Of a stretch of DNA of 64,000 bases, positions 44,329 through 56,402 are shown piece by piece. A program made the translations under genes and the position numbers. How positions within the stretch are numbered: position 1 is the stretch's first letter; each line of letters opens with the position of its first letter. Location: positions 277,953,533 through 278,017,532 of the forward strand of contig CM042689.1 in assembly GCA_023614405.1 (NCBI GenBank), written 5' to 3'. The notes under the pieces are model-generated. The model was not told where the DNA came from and ran no database searches. It saw only the letters and a list, made by a program, of their open reading frames with translations. Source of the DNA: Avena insularis (lineage: Eukaryota; Streptophyta; Magnoliopsida; Poales; Poaceae).

Positions 44329-45658
44329 GTATCCCCCTAGTGTTCAGTCGAATCGTAGATTCGGCTAGAGACTCTTCAATCTTTCGGGTGCTATGTAGTT
44401 GGACCTGTTTTACAAGGAGAGATGTTTAGTTCATAGGGATTGTTGACGCGTGTGCCTGACTCTCCCGACGGATCAGGGCCAGTTAACTGTCATAGGAGAA
44501 AACAACACGATCTTCATCAAACTCGAGTCCCCGAACTCGAATTCGGAATGATTGCTGGTGTGATTCGACTCAGGCTGTTGCGGACTTACAGGGGTCGAAT
44601 CCTAGTGATTTTCAAGTGATGTACCCAATGCGTCCGTAGGGATTTTCATCGTGCCTGTTGACACGGGAGTTTACCGCGTAGCGATAAAGGCGTTACGTGC
44701 CATCAGATGATATCTGTAGGACTTATCTTTGCATCGCAGACACAACATCCGAAGTTTTTGTCACCGCGGAGGTGTTTCGGGTGGCCAAGGAGATTGCTTC
44801 TCACTTAGCATTGGTTTGGGCAAAGTTTCCAAAAAGATTTTTGTCATATCTGATCCGAAGGATCGCAGTCGAAAAATTCGTAGGGTGCGCGGCCAGTGCT
44901 CCCTATGGGAGTAGCCCCCGAGTGTCTGTTCGAGTCGTAGACTCGAGCAGAGACTTTTATTCAGTCATTTAAAATATAGGTCCGAAGGACACAATTTTTT
45001 TGGATGCTCAACTGACGCTCCCTATGGGATTAGCCCCCGAGTCCATAGTGGAGTCGCAGACTCGACGTAGGACTCGAAGATAGTTGCAAGGTGTAGTACC
45101 TTAGTCATTTCTCAGGTGCGCGTCCAGCGCTCCTGATACGAGTAGCCCCCGAGTAGTTTCTCGGATCCTAGATTCGAGTAAGTACTTGATTGATCATCCG
45201 AAACTTTCAGCCGTTGCTAGCTTGGCCTTGATGACGTCAGTGCTGACGATTGGTGATCTCAACCGTCTGCGATAGCAAAGATGATGCAACGAGATGATCA
45301 TGGGTCCCACCGTCTGACTTGAAGTTGACTAGTCACGCGCAAACGTGGCGAAAATTACGGCGTATCCTTGATTTCCGTGTGTCGTGGACGGCGTGCTGGA
45401 GACGGTTCGGTGTACTATTGACACGTGTAGGGTTAGATTTGAGGTGCGCTCTAGGGCTTCTGGATCAACGGCTCCTGTGCGTCGTCTTCGTCCTTTTATA
45501 CCATGGGAAAACAGTAGTTTTCTTTTACCCTGTGTCATTTGTCCATCTCCATTGCCTCCATTTTCTCGAGCTTCGCTGCCTTTGATTGTGCTCTGGATAT
45601 TCTTTGTTGTTTTCCCTCTTCCTTCTTGCGCGCACACTGCCATCGTCGCTGCTGCGAG
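44329..45658 (-). other. Tat-B 3' spacer with repeated G-run motifs
   Basis: The minus strand holds ACTCGGGGGCTAC-type motifs at 44911-44923, 45030-45042 and 45142-45154, and a decayed one (CTAGGGGGATAC) at 44329-44341 as the polypurine tract. The plus strand just before 45659 would be the promoter side of the antisense gene. Frames in this region are not conserved with Tat-A. Confidence 0.6.
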
Positions 45659-48051
45659 ATGGGCAAGACCAAGAAGACCCCTGCTGGAGCTGGGTCGAGC
45701 GCCGGCGACGGCAAGAAGATCGCCACAATGGCCCGTGCCACTAACGGCGGGTGGAAGCGCACAGAGATGCGCGACAGGTACTTGCACAAGCTACACAATT
45801 CTAGGTTGATTCCCCAGAACAACGAGGACACCATCCTCCCCGGCGACGAGGTAATCCCGCGCCCACCCGAAGGGTTTTGGCTCATGTTTTACGCCTTTGT
45901 CATCCGTGGTCTCTCTCTTCCTGTTCATGATTTTCTTCGTGGACTCCTCTTCTTTTACGAGATTCAGTTGCATCATCTGTCTCCCAATTCTCTCCTCCAT
46001 ATCGCCTGCTTCATCACTCTTTGCGAGTGCTGGATCGGTATCGAGCCGCACTTTGGCCTTTTCCAGAAGCTCTATTCCGTGAAGAGGCAGTCCGGCACCG
46101 GCGGAGTCTATCCGCTCGGTGGCTGCATCATCTCTATTCGATCCTCTATTATTTTCTTCTCCTTTTCTATGTGCGAGTCCATCCAGTATTGGCGGAAGAA
46201 GTGGTTTTACATCTGCGACACCAAGGTGGACGGACACGATTTTGGCCTTGCCCCCTTTAGTGCTGCGAATGCAGTTCCTCGGGTGTAGACTTGTATCCTG
46301 CGTGTTGCGCTTTTTTGAGTGCTTTTTGCAACCTGTAGCATTACTAATCTACTATTTTTGATTTGTAGGATTTCAAGGTAGCGGGGATGATGCCCCCTCT
46401 GCCTAAGAAGTTTCCGTTTGCACCGGAGAACAAAGTTGTGGACTCTGAGTCCGAACTTCCTCCGGCTCAGTCGCCCACTGTGGATGCTCCCGAGGCGAGT
46501 GAAGGGCGGACCCGAAAGCGCACCCGGAGAGAGTCTTCAAATGTGTCTACCCCTCCAACTCCAAGAGGTCCGTCGTTCCTAGAGCAGCATGGTGAGGATG
46601 AGGATGCTTCATCTGCACCTTTTCCTACCATGCCTCTTCGGGCGGTGGCTCCGCAGCCGCCGACCAAGAAGAAGAAGCAGAAGACGGCTCCCGTCTTCAA
46701 CTTATCGGACATTGAATCATAATTTGCTTCGTCTGGCCTTTTTTTCTATTGTTTGTCTGTGTAGTCTCGATGTGATGTGAATCTGATCTTTGCCTGTAGT
46801 AACTCTTCGGAGGAGTCCGTTAACACGGACACTCAAGAGATTATGGCGTAGTCGAAGCTAACGACTTCTATTCCTCAGGTGGTGGCCGACTCTGAGGATG
46901 ATGGCCCGAACTCCTCTAAGCGAGAGGCTCGGGCCGTCGTGACTCAGAAGGCAGCTCGCAAACCTTCAGATTCCTCACTTGAACACGTAAGTGTTGCTTT
47001 GCGTGCTCCATGGGGGGAGCCCCCGGGCCCTTTTTTGTTTTGACTTTGTTGATCGTTTTTGGGGGGAGCCCCCGAGCCCGTGATTTATCGACTTTCGTTT
47101 CTGCTTCCTTTGTAGCCCCTTGTGCATGGCGCCAACCTCCTTATTCAGCAGCACCTAGCACTGGAGGCGAACCTACAACAGCTTCAAGGTACGTGACATT
47201 TTCATCCTGGTGTTTGTTCGTCTGCTCCGTGGATTTTCTTGTATTAATCCATTGTCTTATCATTTTGCAGATGAAAACAATGATGTGCTCCAAAGGCTGA
47301 ACGCTCTCGAAAAGAGCCCTGGCCAGGCGGAGAAGAGGGTAGCTGATGCTGCTGAAGCCAAGGATCGCCTGTAGAAGGAGGTTGCCGATCACGAGTACCA
47401 GCTCGTGGCCGCAGTGGCCACCCGCGAGAAGGAGATGGCGGATAAGCTTATGGCTACGGCCAAAGCTATTTCTAGTGAGTTTCCTTTGCCTTGTTTGGGT
47501 CTTGTGTTCTTTCGACTGTGGCTCATCCTCTCTCATTCGGATCTTTCTCCTTGTTTATTTCAGATGCTTTAGGTATCACGTTTGGTCGTGGTGCGCAGGA
47601 GCGTGGAGATTCTTTGGGTGATGACGGTGCCACGGTCGAAGATCGTTGTGCTGCCGCCGCGGGCTCCTTGGAGAAGGTCAGGAAAGTGCTCGCACGCTTC
47701 TACAAGGAGGTCACCCCCAAGGGCGTTGTCCTTGACGATGTCGACGCCCTTGCGGATGCTCTATCGGAGGAGGCATCGGAGGAGTACAAGCGCAAGCGAA
47801 AGGGGCTTGGTGCTTCCATGGTACTGGGCATGGCGATGGTGTCCGGAGCTGATCTAGACCTGCCGCACATCATGTCCCGGATGCCGACGGCTAGAGATGG
47901 CTCTGAGGTAGCTTTCACCCTCCTTGCTTCTCGCTATAAGCGCTATGGACCGAAGCTCATCGATCTCCTGGCTGACTACGTGACAAAGCAGCAACAGGAG
48001 GTCAAGAGTAGGCAGTCAGGCTCTAAGGCCACCCCAGATGTAGGAGCTTAG
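45659..48051 (+). pseudogene. Tat-B antisense unit 1: Transposase_28-like spliced gene
   Basis: Better copy of the antisense gene. Exons: 45659-46282, 46369-46718, 46800-46986, 47116-47188, 47271-47474, 47564-48051; phases join throughout. Exon 1 holds the PF04195-like domain (HDFLRGLLFFYEIQLHHLSP, LCECWIGIEPHFGLF). Exon 2 has a basic nuclear-signal-like run (TRKRTRR) and KKKKQK. Exons 4-5 form a coiled coil. Exon 6 is a helical domain (FYKEVTPKGVVLDDVDALAD, GSEVAFTLLASRYKRYGPKL). Damage: an in-frame 342 bp deletion in exon 1 relative to Tat-A, a GT-to-AT change at the exon 2 donor, and TAG stops in exons 3 and 5. Codon use is GC-rich like pol. Role unknown. Confidence 0.68.
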
Positions 48052-48210
48052 GCCTTTGTAATTTAGATGATGTAGTTTCCTATGTTGCTTCCTTTTGTAA
48101 CCTTTTGCTGATGAACAAACTAAGGTGGCTTTATTGATGTATATAAATTTGTCTTTCGAGCTGCTGCTAGAAATTCTTGTGATGTTCATGCTTGATTTAT
48201 TTGCCTTTAG

Positions 48211-49011
48211 GGTCCTTCGGGTGAGGTTCCGGTTGTCACTCCGACTTCTCCTGAGCCGCGACCATCCTTGGATGATGTGTCACAGTTGGTTTTTCTACGC
48301 GATCGTGTCTGCAGCTTGGAGAAGGATATCTTAGCATTCGAGGCCACATGGACGTTTGGAAGTCCAAAGCCGAGCGAGCCACAACCCAAGAGGAGTTCTT
48401 GATGGGGGAGTTGCGGCAGATGGGCGAGCAACTGCAATGTGAGTCTTTGCGAACTACTTTTCTTTCGTGTGTAGCTCTATATGCTTGCTCATTGCGTGTG
48501 TTCTGCATGTGTGAATCTCATTCCGAATTAAGAGAAGGAGCGCGTCGCCATTCAGATGAATTGTTTGACGCAGCAAGACCTGGAGGCTGGTGGCTTCTTC
48601 TGGATGGACCATGATCAAGCCATCGTACTTGCGACGGTGCAAGATCGCGTGAACCAGGTTCTTCGGGTGTTGAGGCAGGCGAGGTCGTCATTGGAGGCTA
48701 TCTGGGCTGTCATGTTCCCCTTGGATGCTGCGCCTTCTACCTTCATGGGTCTTCTTGGTAAATTTCGGGATGTAGGCCACGTCAAAGAGTTGGTGCAGTA
48801 TCAGCTGATTGCTGGGGTGAAGGCTGCCTTGTCTCTCGTTCGGTTGCATCGCCGTGATGTCGATCTTGCGGAGGTGGCGACTGGGCCGCCCCTTCAACCA
48901 GATGGTAGCCTATGGGACATGCACCCTCATTATGCGGCTGTGGCGCATCATGCTGAAGAGATTGTAGATTTGTTCGAGCAGCGAGCGAATGTAGTGCTCC
49001 AGAATAGGTAG
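48211..49011 (+). pseudogene. Tat-B antisense unit 2: coiled coil plus helical domain
   Basis: The first exon starts after a TTTTAG acceptor at 48211 (phase 0) with GPSGEVPVVTPTSPEPRPSL and runs to a GTGAGT donor at about 48440. A 4-base deletion relative to Tat-A near 48332 shifts its frame. The second exon, from about 48535 to the stop at 49011, is open: GGFFWMDHDQAIVLATVQDR, FPLDAAPSTFMGLLGKFRD, AEEIVDLFEQRANVVLQNR. The helical part resembles the last exon of unit 1. A TATA-like TGTATATAAAT at 48137-48147 precedes it, so it may be a separate transcript or, in the ancestor, the 3' end of unit 1. Confidence 0.6.
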
Positions 49012-49329
49012 ATCCTGTAAAGAAAAAACAGATGATGTAAATTGTGTATTTATTTGAGTGGGCGCATAATGCCCCTTGTAAAGTTTATATGTACTAGCAC
49101 GTGGTGCTTTGTTATGTGCATGTCCTTTTTGTTAGCATGACATGGTCAGCTACTCAGGTTGTATGCTTTGTTCTTAGTCGACGAGGTCGTGAGGTGAGGC
49201 GTAGCCCCCGAGCGTATTTAGCGAGAAATAATGGAAGGTGAAAAGATATTTGGGCCAAGGAACTTAGCTTTTTATTCATAGCGTAACGAGGAGGTATATT
49301 GTTTGGCTGAGTAGTCTTATTGAAAGTAA
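49012..49329. other. Tat-B spacer between antisense block and pol
   Basis: Non-coding, homologous to 9910-10229 in Tat-A. A G-run motif copy (CTCGGGGGCTAC on the minus strand) lies at 49201-49212. Confidence 0.5.
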
Positions 49330-49452
49330 AGGGTAACTAGGGGTAGAAGCGTCACAGACGTGCGATGTTCTAGGGGTTGGAGTATTCGACTCCTGATGCG
49401 ATGTCCATGAGGCGGCAGGCGCCACCTGGGATGACTTCTGTGATGATGTAGG
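49330..49452 (-). pseudogene. Tat-B integrase C-terminal tail
   Basis: End of pol left of the RLC-3 insertion. It continues the frame of 62060 with EVIPGGACRL-like residues and SNP near 49375 and matches 9785-9909 of Tat-A. The bases GTAGG at 49448-49452 are the RLC-3 target duplication; a TAG replaces the expected tryptophan codon near 49373. Confidence 0.65.
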
Positions 49453-52400
49453 TGTTGAAATTATGCCCTAGAGGCAATAATAAAGATGTTATTATTATAA
49501 TTCTTGTTCATGATAAAGTTTATCTTCCATGCTAGAATTGTATTAAGCGGAAACTTTGATACTTGTGTGGTTTATGAACAACACCGTGTCCCTAGTATGC
49601 CTCTATGGACTAGCTCATTGATTAACGATGGTTAAGGTTTCCTAACCATAGACATGAGTTGTCAATTAATAATGAGATCATGTCATTGGGAGAATGATAT
49701 GATGGACAAACCCAAATTAAGTAGATCAATTAGATCGTGTCATCGTGTTCATCTTTGCGAAGCTTTTTCTTATGTCAAATATTGTATTCCTTAGACCATG
49801 AGATAATGCAACTCCCTGGTATCGGAAGAAAGCTTTGAGGTTGTCAACACCCGGATTTTTAATCCCAGATGCCTGTTATGCCATACATCGCAATCCCAGG
49901 ATTACCATTTTTGCGAGACATAACAGAATTGGATACCACAGTACATCATCCATTACAAACCGTACATAAGTTCTTACACAAATAGGGGTCTCATGATCCA
50001 GTTCTTAATACAACATCAAGCATCGGAATACGTAATAATAACGGTAGCGTAGGCGAAGCTCCATCTTCGGGGTCACAGGCAATGCTGACGATGGGAGATG
50101 ATCCTAGTTGTCGTAACCTTCCCGGGGTCCATCCTCCAGGTACTCCTCTTCATAGTCTGGCCATGGGAATAGACATGGACAAAGCCATGAGTACTCTTTA
50201 AGTACTCGCAAACTAGTACTAACAAGTAAAGGGGTTTTTGGATAATAGGACACTAGGCTCTAGGGTTGTTTTGCAAAAGCCAGATTTATCTCTACGAAGT
50301 TCCAAAGCTAGTCACAATTTTATAACTCCTAAGTGGGATCTTGTATCTCATATCACAACCCTATTGTGGTCAAGTCAAAGTCTCAATTCATGTCACAAGT
50401 CATTTTGAAAAGTCTGACGGGGGAACAGTATGGCCACTCCAACTGTCCATAACGCGGACCTGACTATTGAATAGTTTTACACTCTGCAGAGATAGTACAC
50501 TTTAACCACAACAATCGATAAATCCGTCAGGAACAAATCCTGAATTCACCATACTCAGTATGCGGATAATCAATCCTAACCTTTCGATTACACGCCCTAG
50601 TATAAGCACCTCTCATGTGAGTTTGGCCCCCCAACCATGACCATCTGTCATCTTGGGTACTGCACAGGTGGATAATCTTCACAAGGTAACCTCAGCTCAG
50701 ACCTTGGCCGTGAGGGAACTAATACTAAGGTATATAAGTTTCCAGTCAAGCCCTACCCAATCTTCGGGTATTGTGGTTGTACGATAAAATTGGAATGGTA
50801 TCGCATCCAGACAACCATCAGTTTTATAAAGGGCTAAGGCTCATGCCTCATCATTTTCATCACCAAAATCATCAAGTGTTCGGAGACACATGTCCAAAAC
50901 ATTTCAATAGAATGGCCCATCATTCCAAGGTTTTCATAACCAGTTTTCCACCAAGTATTCCCATCTAAAGTTGATCAAGTTTTATGCTTAGCACTAGCAT
51001 CTACAGGTGGGGGTAGGCACTGATGAGGGGTGGTAAACTAGTGGGGTTTTAACTAAGTTCAAATCTCATGCCTTAGGATGACATCAAGATTATCTAGCTT
51101 AGGACAAATTTTATGCTCTTTATGCAACCTTCACATATCTTTCTAATATCTACCATTCACTTAGGTAAAATCTAGGTAAGAGCTTTGATAAAGAAATAAA
51201 GTATAAAGCTTGTAGGTAAAAACTAGGATTGGTTTATCAAGTGGGTATGATCACATATGCTTAAGGCATATAGTTGGCATGGTAACAAATAGTGGTTTGT
51301 GGCATCAGTAGAGTATCTTGCAAGGGTTAGCTTGCACAATATCAGTATAAGCTTGCCTTGTGCAGAGCAGTGGTTGAAGTTCTCCTCGGCTTCTTCTTCG
51401 TAGAATCCTCCTTCCTCCTCGTATCTTTGGTCGGTACTAGCGTTATAAATAAATACGAGGTACACAATCACCAAACAATACTTAACTACTTGCAATCATC
51501 ACACACAAGGGTCCTATGGATGATCTAACATTACAAGATTAAGGCTTGGTTTAATTCCTTTTATTTTTAGAAAAGTAATTTCTACTCATTGAAGATTTAA
51601 TATTCTCCAAACCAAACATGGGATCATGTTGACACATGTCATCACCACATATTTTAGTCCATGGTAATATGATTTAAAGTGGTGTCACAATTTAATAAGG
51701 TTTTACCCTTTTATTTTAATTAATTAAAGTGTCTAGAAATGCCTATGTAGCATTCTTTTATTACTTGAACATTATTTCTGCAAGTAAACCTATATATTTT
51801 TATATATTCTGAAAGGTATGGTTAAATGTGATTTTTGAGAGTTGGAATCAACTCAAAAGCTATTATGGTTTAAATTTGAAAAAATATTTGAATACAGAAA
51901 AGCTTCTGCCTTGTTATTTTTACCATGGGTGATCTATAGATCCAAATGACTTGAATCCAACGGGCTTGGATTCAGCATTCCTAGACCTTTCTAACAAAAA
52001 TAGTTTCATTCAATTTGATGCACTGAATCGATATGGGTTGATTTTTGAAGTTGGGTACAGAAGTGAGTTTGAAACAAAATAGAAAAGGTTTAATTCAAAT
52101 AACTAGGCTCAGGGAAAAGTTAATGGGCCGGCCTGCTAAGCGTAGTGCTCCCGCGGGCTGCTTAAGTGGGTGTCCCCACTCGTCAGTGAGACAAGGGGGG
52201 TGCGAAGCGGTACGGGGAAACGTGGTGCGTTTGATCTGATTCTAATCCAACGGCTGAGAGTCATCATCGACGTTGAGCAACGCCGACGAGAAAGAAACCT
52301 AAGCAGCGCCGATGGGGGGTTCTTTGGGGCTCACCGAAAGTGCGGCGAGGTCGGTAGGCGGCGAACCACAAAGTCGACGACGGCGAACTCAGGGGTGGTC

Positions 52401-55178
52401 GCGGCAGCTCCTGGGATGGACGAAATCGATGGCACCCTTCTTCTCCAGAGGCGGCGGGCTCCGGTGAAATTCCGGCGATGTGCTGCTCGCCTTGCTCCGG
52501 GAACGGTGTGGCACGATCAGTGAGGAGAGGGGAGTAGAATGGTGTGAAGAATTCGAGCGGGGGAGTCCTCTATTTATAGTCGAGCGAGGGGACCGACGGG
52601 GCGCACGGTGAGCTCGTCGGGGCGATGGTATAGGCGGCTATTGGCATGGGCGAAGTTAGGGGCGGTGCGGTGTTCCCTGGCGATGCTCAATGACATGGTT
52701 TCGAGGCGTGGGGCGGTGCGGCTTAGTCTGGAACATGCGACGCTCTGTGGCAGCGGCGTCTTGACGGCGGCGGTGGTCTTGCGGCATGGGGCGTGACGAG
52801 GATGTCTGGCGGTCTCCTGGGTCGGTGGTGATCGTGTATGCTCGCGGCGAGGGCGGCGCGTGGTCTGTGGGCTTCGGTCGAGGGTGGCGCTCTGGCGCAT
52901 GCTCGACATGGTCGCTGGTGGTCTGGGCGTGGTCCGTGCGTGTGGTCCAGTGGCTGGCAGGGTTCAAGCGCTAGACAGGGAGTGGCGGTGGACGGTGGGC
53001 TGCCTCCCAGACATGCTGGCTAGGCTTGTTTCTCTTCCTAGCTTGCTGTCTCCACTGGGGTGGCATGGGTGTGCTCGGCTGTTCACCATTGATGGCAATG
53101 CCAAGCTTACATTGAGGCTAGTGCTTGGTTTAACTTACTAGATGATCTACTGAGATGGTTGTGAGCTAAAGAGGGAACAAGTTAGGCTTCAATCACTGCT
53201 CACTATAGTGTTTAGGATTTTGATGATTTGTGTCTACAACCTGTTTGATGAAATGGCCGCATGAGTTCAAGTTTTGAATTTTGCAAAGATTTTTGGTGGG
53301 TTTGCTAGATTGGTGCTGGTGAGTCTGCAGATGCTTGGGTTTTGAAAGTTGAGCTTGTTTGAGTGGTTTTTGAAAAAGTGGGATCTTCCCATATGATAAA
53401 GATTCAATTTTGAATTGTCATTTAAACTATGTATTTGAAAGTTTCTGGATGATCACAAAGTGGGCCTTGATACTTTGTTATGAGTACATTCAAGGGGTGC
53501 AAAGATCCTGAAAAGTTTCTGTTAGGTTCTGAAAGTTTGAGACAGCCAAAGTAGGCATGGGAGTTAAATTGGTCAAAGTGACCATTTCTTTATTTTATTT
53601 GTTTTGATTTATTTTTCTTTGAGAAAAGTGTGGGAAATGTTTTAGATGATGCTTAATTCACCCAAGAAACATTTTACAAGCAAAGAAACACATAAACAAG
53701 TTGGTTCAAAAGAATTTCAAATTAAATGCATACACATATGCATGCTTTCATAATTTTAATTAGAAAAGTTTTTGTTAACCCTAATTTTGATGCTTAGAGT
53801 TTGATGATTTAAGTTTGGTATTTTTGGGATGTTACAGAGGTCATCAAACATCATCCTATGAGAGGGTGATCATAAAGGTGTCTCTTAGGTGATTGGAAAA
53901 TACTTGTTGGGTTGTATGTATCGAGATGGGATTTGTCCCTCCCAAGTCGGAGAGATATAATTCGGGCCCACTCGGTAATCAATATCAACACCGCTTGCAA
54001 GCACGTGGTTAAGGAGTTAATCACAAAGTGATATCGGATTACGGAACGAGTAAAGTACTTGCTGTGAACGAGATTGAACTAGGTATGCCGATACCAACGA
54101 TCGAATCTCAGGAAACTAAAATATCGCGTGACGAAGGGAATATAAATATGGGATTAATTGAATCCTGGCATCGTGGTTCATACGATATGATCATCAATGA
54201 ATATGTGGGAGTCAATATGGGTTTCCAGATCCCGCTGTTGATTATTGATAGAAGATTATGTCTGCATATTCTCGAACCCGTAGGGTCACACACTTAACGT
54301 GTCTCGATGCTAGGATAGAATGGATAATTGGTTTATGAGTTTTTGTTTGGAGTCTCGGATGAGATCTAGGATATCACGAGAGGTTCCGGAATGGTCCGGA
54401 GAATAAGATTCATATAAAGGAAAGCAGTTTTTGGATTTCGAAATTGTTTCGGAATGTTCGGTATTATACCGGAAGGTTCTAGAAGCTTCTGGAGTGGGAC
54501 CAACGTGGCCCCACTTGTCGGGAGGGGGGCTTGGGCCTAGGAGGGAGTGCCCTGACCGCATTGGGCTAGGGGCACAAGGCCCCATAGGCCCAGCCGGCCA
54601 AGCCCTAGGGGAAACCCTAGGGAGAGCTTCTAGAAGGGGGGGGGAACTTGCCTCCTACTCCACCCATGTGCCCGCCGTGGGCTTGGAGGAGGGGCAAGGG
54701 CAGCCGGACAGCCCTCTATATAAAGAGGACAGGGGCGCACCCTACCCCCACACCTCCTCCAACCCTAGTCGCCTACCTGCTGCCCTCCTCTCTCTCTCTC
54801 TCCCTCCCTCCCTGCAGCGTGGGGCGAAGCCTGCATGAGAAACTCTCCACCTTTGCACCACGTCGTCGTGTTGTAGATCCAATCTATCTCTCCACCCTAC
54901 TTGCTGGACCGAGGAAGGAGGAGACATCGAGGTGCTGTATGTGTGCATCTCTCGGAGGCATCGCCAATTGCGGCGTTGGATCGGATCGGATCGCGAGGAG
55001 GAGAAGGCTAGTACGACTACATCAACCACGTTCCGTTGAACGTTCCGCTATGCGATTTCTTCAAGGGTATGAAGATCTCATCTATCCCCCTCGTTGTTTG
55101 CATCTCCTAGATTAGATCTTGGCTTTCCTGTTCGCATCCGTAGAATTTTTTTGATTTACTATGCTGCAAAACCCTTCA
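49453..55178 (+). repeat. RLC-3 5' LTR, interrupted by a solo LTR
   Basis: LTR pieces 49453-49841 and 53842-55178, together about 1.73 kb. It opens TGTTGAAATTATGCCC and closes AAAACCCTTCA. A TATA box (CTCTATATAAAGAGG) lies at 54714-54728 with a GC-rich promoter before it. The uninterrupted match in the 3' LTR (AGCTTTGAGGTCATCAAACG) gives the empty site of the insertion. Confidence 0.9.
49842..53836 (-). mobile_element. Solo LTR of a large-LTR retrotransposon
   Basis: A 3995 bp insertion bounded by TGTCAACACCCGG and GGGATGTTACA and by a perfect GAGGT duplication (49837-49841 and 53837-53841). I find no internal repeat of the ends, primer site, gag or pol, so it is read as a single LTR left after recombination. 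On the minus strand a TATAAATA box lies at about 52568-52576 inside a GC-rich block (52100-53050), so the LTR is in minus orientation. Its size recalls the LTRs of large derivatives such as barley Sukkula, but the family was not confirmed. Frames in the GC-rich block occur on both strands and are not called. Confidence 0.75.
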
Positions 55179-55179
55179 A

Positions 55180-55191
55180 TGGTATCAGAGC
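55180..55191 (+). other. RLC-3 primer-binding site
   Basis: TGGTATCAGAGC, one base after the 5' LTR end, complementary to the 3' end of initiator tRNA-Met. It is followed by about 1.2 kb of untranslated leader (55192-56402), which is conserved with RLC-1. Confidence 0.9.
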
Positions 55192-56402
55192 TAGATCTAT
55201 GCGTAGATGTGTTTCACGAGTAGAACGCAACATGTTTGTTGCGGGCGTTGATGTTTTCTGTTGCAAGCCTCTTGTTGTGTACTTCTTATGACGCGGGATA
55301 CTGAGATCGAAGCGGTCCAGGCCAACTTTACGCGACCTCGTTCGCGAGACCGGCTCCGCACTTGACGTGTGGCTTGTTCCACACATGCGGTTGGTGGATG
55401 CCAGTTTCTCTCACTATAGTTGTCATGGGATTTACACAGGATGTTGGCAACCATAATATCACCGTTGTGGCTTTCCGTAGGTAAGAATCGTTCTTAGCTT
55501 GTTACTCCCATAAGCCACGTAAAACATGCAACAACAAAGTAGAGGCGTTTAACTTGTTTTTTTGCAGGGAGTGTTTCTGTGATATGGTATGACCCAAGAT
55601 GTGATGTGTATGTTGTATGCAATGATCATGTTTTGTAATATTTCATGACTTTCATGTCGATGAGTACACAACCGGCAGGAGCCATATGGTTGTCTTTATA
55701 ATTGTGTATGACCTGTGTGTCAACTTCTTATACGCCATGTAATAGCTATACTTTATCGCTAAGTAGTTAGCAATAGTTTTAGTTGCTATTCGTGGTGGAG
55801 GCAATCATGGTGGAGTGATGGAGATCATGCTGGCACGCACAAGATGGAGATCATTGCGCGGAGATTGGCTATACCATGTCACATAAAATTATATGCATGT
55901 GATGTTTATCCTTTTATGTATCTTATTATGCTTAGATCGCGACGGTAGCATTATAAGATGATTCCTCACTTAAAGATCAAGATAAAACTGTGTTCTCCCC
56001 ATGTATGCACCATTGCGAAAGTTCGTTGTGTTCAAGCACCACGTGATGATCGGGTGCTATAAACTCTACGTTCACATACAATGGGTGCAAGCCAGTTTTG
56101 CACACGCGGAAATACTTGGGTTTGACTTGACGAGCCTAGCATGTACAGACATGGCCTCGGAACACACGAACCGAAAGGTTAAGCATGAGTCATATGAATG
56201 ATATGATTGACACTTTGTTGTCCACCATTGAAGCCACATCTCTTCTCGTGAAGATCGGATTAGGTGTGGTGAATTTGGATCATGTTCACTAAACAACTTG
56301 AGGGATGTTGAATTTAGTGGGAGTTCATCTAGTAATTTGATTAAGTTGAACTAGTTATCATGAACATAGTCTAAATTGTACTTGTAAATTTTTTAGATCA
56401 AA

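Noticed and set aside
52045..53141. Several frames of 60-117 codons in a GC-rich block
   Set aside because: Both strands are open because of high GC content. The block is the promoter region of the solo LTR.
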